NCBI GenBank assembly: GCA_014650015.1
Contig: BMUD01000005.1
Location: forward strand, 309,771 to 373,770
DNA length: 64,000 nucleotides
Origin: Streptomyces griseoloalbus
GTDB lineage: Bacteria; Actinomycetota; Actinomycetes; Streptomycetales; Streptomycetaceae
Direction of reading: 5' to 3'
Shown in pieces: positions 62,788 to 64,000 of this stretch. Both the position numbers and the translations under genes were made by a program. The notes beneath the pieces were generated by a model that was given only the letters and a program-made list of their open reading frames with translations, searched no databases and was not told the DNA's origin. Numbering within the stretch: position 1 is the stretch's first letter; every line of letters starts with the position of its first letter.

Positions 62788-63642
62788 TCAGCGTTGCCCG
62801 GCCGAGTCACGTTCTTCACTCTTGAGTCTTTGCCATGCTTCAACGGTCTTCTTTAGTCGCTCCAGGGGGTCGGGCTCGCTTACCAGAAGTGCGCTCTTAA
62901 GCTGCGGCACGAGCTGAACGCGCGGAATTTTCGTATCTAGGTCCAGCGCCATACCAGCGAACGCAAATCCCTCCGAAATCTCCTGCCCAGCATTCGCCCC
63001 ATTAACGCGTATGCCAATTCCGCGCAGATCAACCAGGTAGCCTGCGTGCCAGAATTTAGCCCGGAGATGAGCTGGTTCGCCTTTCATGTTTAGATTCAAC
63101 GCCACATGGTTGGCGGCAGAGCGAACCACTAGCTTCTGGTGATCCGACTCCATATCCCACACCGCCGCATCACCGGACAACCATTCATTATCCTCAATGA
63201 GGGCTATCAGGTCTCCATCCTTGTCTCGCAGAGTCATTGATATCCTGACGTGCCCTCCCTCATCCGGGCTGAGCGTCAAGAGCGGCTCTCCATCTACAAT
63301 GATCACTGGGCCTTCACCCACCAGCAGGACGCCACCGGCAAGCACAGCACAGTAGTTTTGCCTGGTATGCAGCATCCCTCCCGCCAGCCCCTTGCGAACA
63401 TTGAAGGGAGCGTCTTGCATCTCCCGTTGCTGGGCGTCGCTGAAAACCCCTTTCGTCGCCATGTCGTGACACAAGGGGCAGAGGAGCATCATGTCTTCTA
63501 CCCGGAAGTGCTGATCCTCGCTGTACGGGACAATGTGGTGGTACTGATAGATCGGCAGCCCGCATCTACAGCAGCCGAAACGGGCATGTTGACGCAGCCT
63601 CCGCTTAACTTCGGACGGAGTCTTAGGTCGATCCTCGTACAT
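62788..63642 (-). CDS. HNH endonuclease with beta-rich C-terminal domain
   Basis: The protein has 284 aa. Residues ~1-60 form a zinc-bound HNH: RQHARFGCCRCGLPIYQYHH, then IVPYSEDQHF and MMLLCPLCHDMATKG. Catalytic His lies in YHHIVP, and two CxxC pairs hold zinc. The remaining ~210 residues are beta-rich (VIIVDGEPLLTLSPDEGGHV, RISMTLRDKDGDLIALIEDN) and may bind a ligand or nucleic acid. ATG 63642 follows GGGGGAG. Low-GC codon use fits the island. Likely a DNA-cleaving defence effector; inferred. Confidence 0.82.
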   Translation of the reverse strand: MYEDRPKTPSEVKRRLRQHARFGCCRCGLPIYQYHHIVPYSEDQHFRVEDMMLLCPLCHDMATKGVFSDAQQREMQDAPFNVRKGLAGGMLHTRQNYCAVLAGGVLLVGEGPVIIVDGEPLLTLSPDEGGHVRISMTLRDKDGDLIALIEDNEWLSGDAAVWDMESDHQKLVVRSAANHVALNLNMKGEPAHLRAKFWHAGYLVDLRGIGIRVNGANAGQEISEGFAFAGMALDLDTKIPRVQLVPQLKSALLVSEPDPLERLKKTVEAWQRLKSEERDSAGQR

Positions 63643-64000
63643 GCACTCCCCCGGTTCCTCAGATCTCGGCAGGCGCACTAAATATATCGGGGTGTTCCTC
63701 GCCGTGCGCGGAAACGAGGTCGGTGGAGCGGCTTTGGGCTGGAGCTGCTTTGGGGCGAGTGATCATGGCCCCGTAAGCTTCCGGCGCGTCGGGCAGTCTG
63801 TGGACCTGCCCGCTAAAGCACGACGTTGGGGCCATGATCTTAGAGGCTCGCCCCAAAGTGGCTGCCTAACTGGCTGTTCTCTAACCGTTCGCGTGGTCGG
63901 TCCGATTCGAACGGGGCGCTGGATCGGGTGAGTTGGCCGGTGCGGAGGCATGGCAGGAAGGGCCTCTTGGTAGCTCGCGGTTGTCGAGTCCAGCGAGAAG
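63643..64000. other. Non-coding stretch holding a nested inverted repeat
   Basis: No gene is supported up to the window edge. The main content is the dyad at 63748-63858; the HNH promoter should lie between ~63650 and 63740. A 16-bp AT-rich patch (CTAAATATATC, ~63679) could be its -10 region. Confidence 0.45.
63748..63858. repeat. 111-bp nested inverted repeat
   Basis: There are three perfect dyads around one centre. CTTTGGGGCGAG (63748-63759) pairs with CTCGCCCCAAAG (63847-63858), GATCATGGCCCC (63761-63772) with GGGGCCATGATC (63828-63839), and CGGGCAG (63790-63796) with CTGCCCG (63806-63812). Only a 1-versus-7-base mismatch separates the outer two. It could fold as a structured RNA, be a MITE-like element, or be a recombination or replication site. 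Confidence 0.85.

Larger units (their letters stand above)
58047..64000. mobile_element. Left part of an integrative element or genomic island
   Basis: The boundary is the truncated tRNA-Arg at 58047, whose native terminator places the chromosome on the left and the element on the right. The cargo from ~60.6 kb has clearly lower GC and more A/T-ending codons than the core genes. The right end, the intact tRNA and the active integrase should lie outside the window. Confidence 0.55.

Overview
The window is a chromosomal segment from a Streptomyces species. The evidence is very high GC with GC-rich third codon positions, frequent GTG/TTG starts, a conservon operon, DUF6104, DUF6083 and DUF6313 proteins, and the gene order kgd – two-component pair – methyltransferase – lon. 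From memory this order matches the SCO5281–SCO5285 region of S. coelicolor; I could not check it by alignment.

Region 1 (1–22 kb) is conserved core. It holds a partial Clp-N protein, a DUF4097–PadR pair with a palindromic candidate operator, and DUF6104. Next come the 2-oxoglutarate decarboxylase/dehydrogenase kgd with a strong terminator, an OmpR-type response regulator and kinase, a SAM methyltransferase, and Lon protease behind a HAIR-like HspR site. These are followed by a secreted GH25 lysozyme, a MarR regulator, a PP2C-like protein and a complete four-gene conservon (kinase, roadblock, DUF742, GTPase) followed by a styrene-monooxygenase-like flavoprotein.

Region 2 (22–39.9 kb) is rich in cell-envelope and DNA-repair genes. 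It has a DHFR-fold enzyme, an NlpC/P60 hydrolase, a TetR regulator with a diiron oxygenase, a RodA/FtsW–PBP pair and a secreted Gly/Asn/Gln repeat protein. It also has a dual-specificity-type phosphatase, a NERD-like protein, the divergent NHEJ genes ligD-pol and ku, and a ketosynthase with an unexplained N-terminal extension. The region ends with a divergent locus. One side is a membrane-tethered sigma-like protein overlapping a class A PBP whose transpeptidase motifs are lost. The other side is an ECF sigma factor overlapping a membrane protein that runs into an IS remnant.

Region 3 (39.9–58 kb) is accessory and scarred by mobile DNA. It has a PPOX/TetR/epoxide-hydrolase cluster flanked by IS-end-like sequences, an XRE–MFS pair, a CPBP protease–kinase–regulator operon, and SulP/MerR around a perfect 24-bp palindrome. 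Transposase fragments, a pobA fragment, a frameshifted IS110 transposase, an MFS gene with an in-frame 9-bp microsatellite and integrase scraps follow. Two overlapping antisense small ORFs lie near 56 kb.

Region 4 (58–64 kb) looks like the left end of an integrative element. A 3' fragment of tRNA-Arg(CCG), still followed by its terminator, marks the junction near 58.05 kb. To its right are a three-gene operon (DUF6313, a 108-aa unknown, a Rho-N-like protein) and lower-GC cargo: an EVE-like protein, a DUF4365-type nuclease coupled to a 403-aa unknown, an HNH nuclease, and a 111-bp nested inverted repeat. This cargo is the best candidate in the window for an undescribed, probably anti-phage, system.
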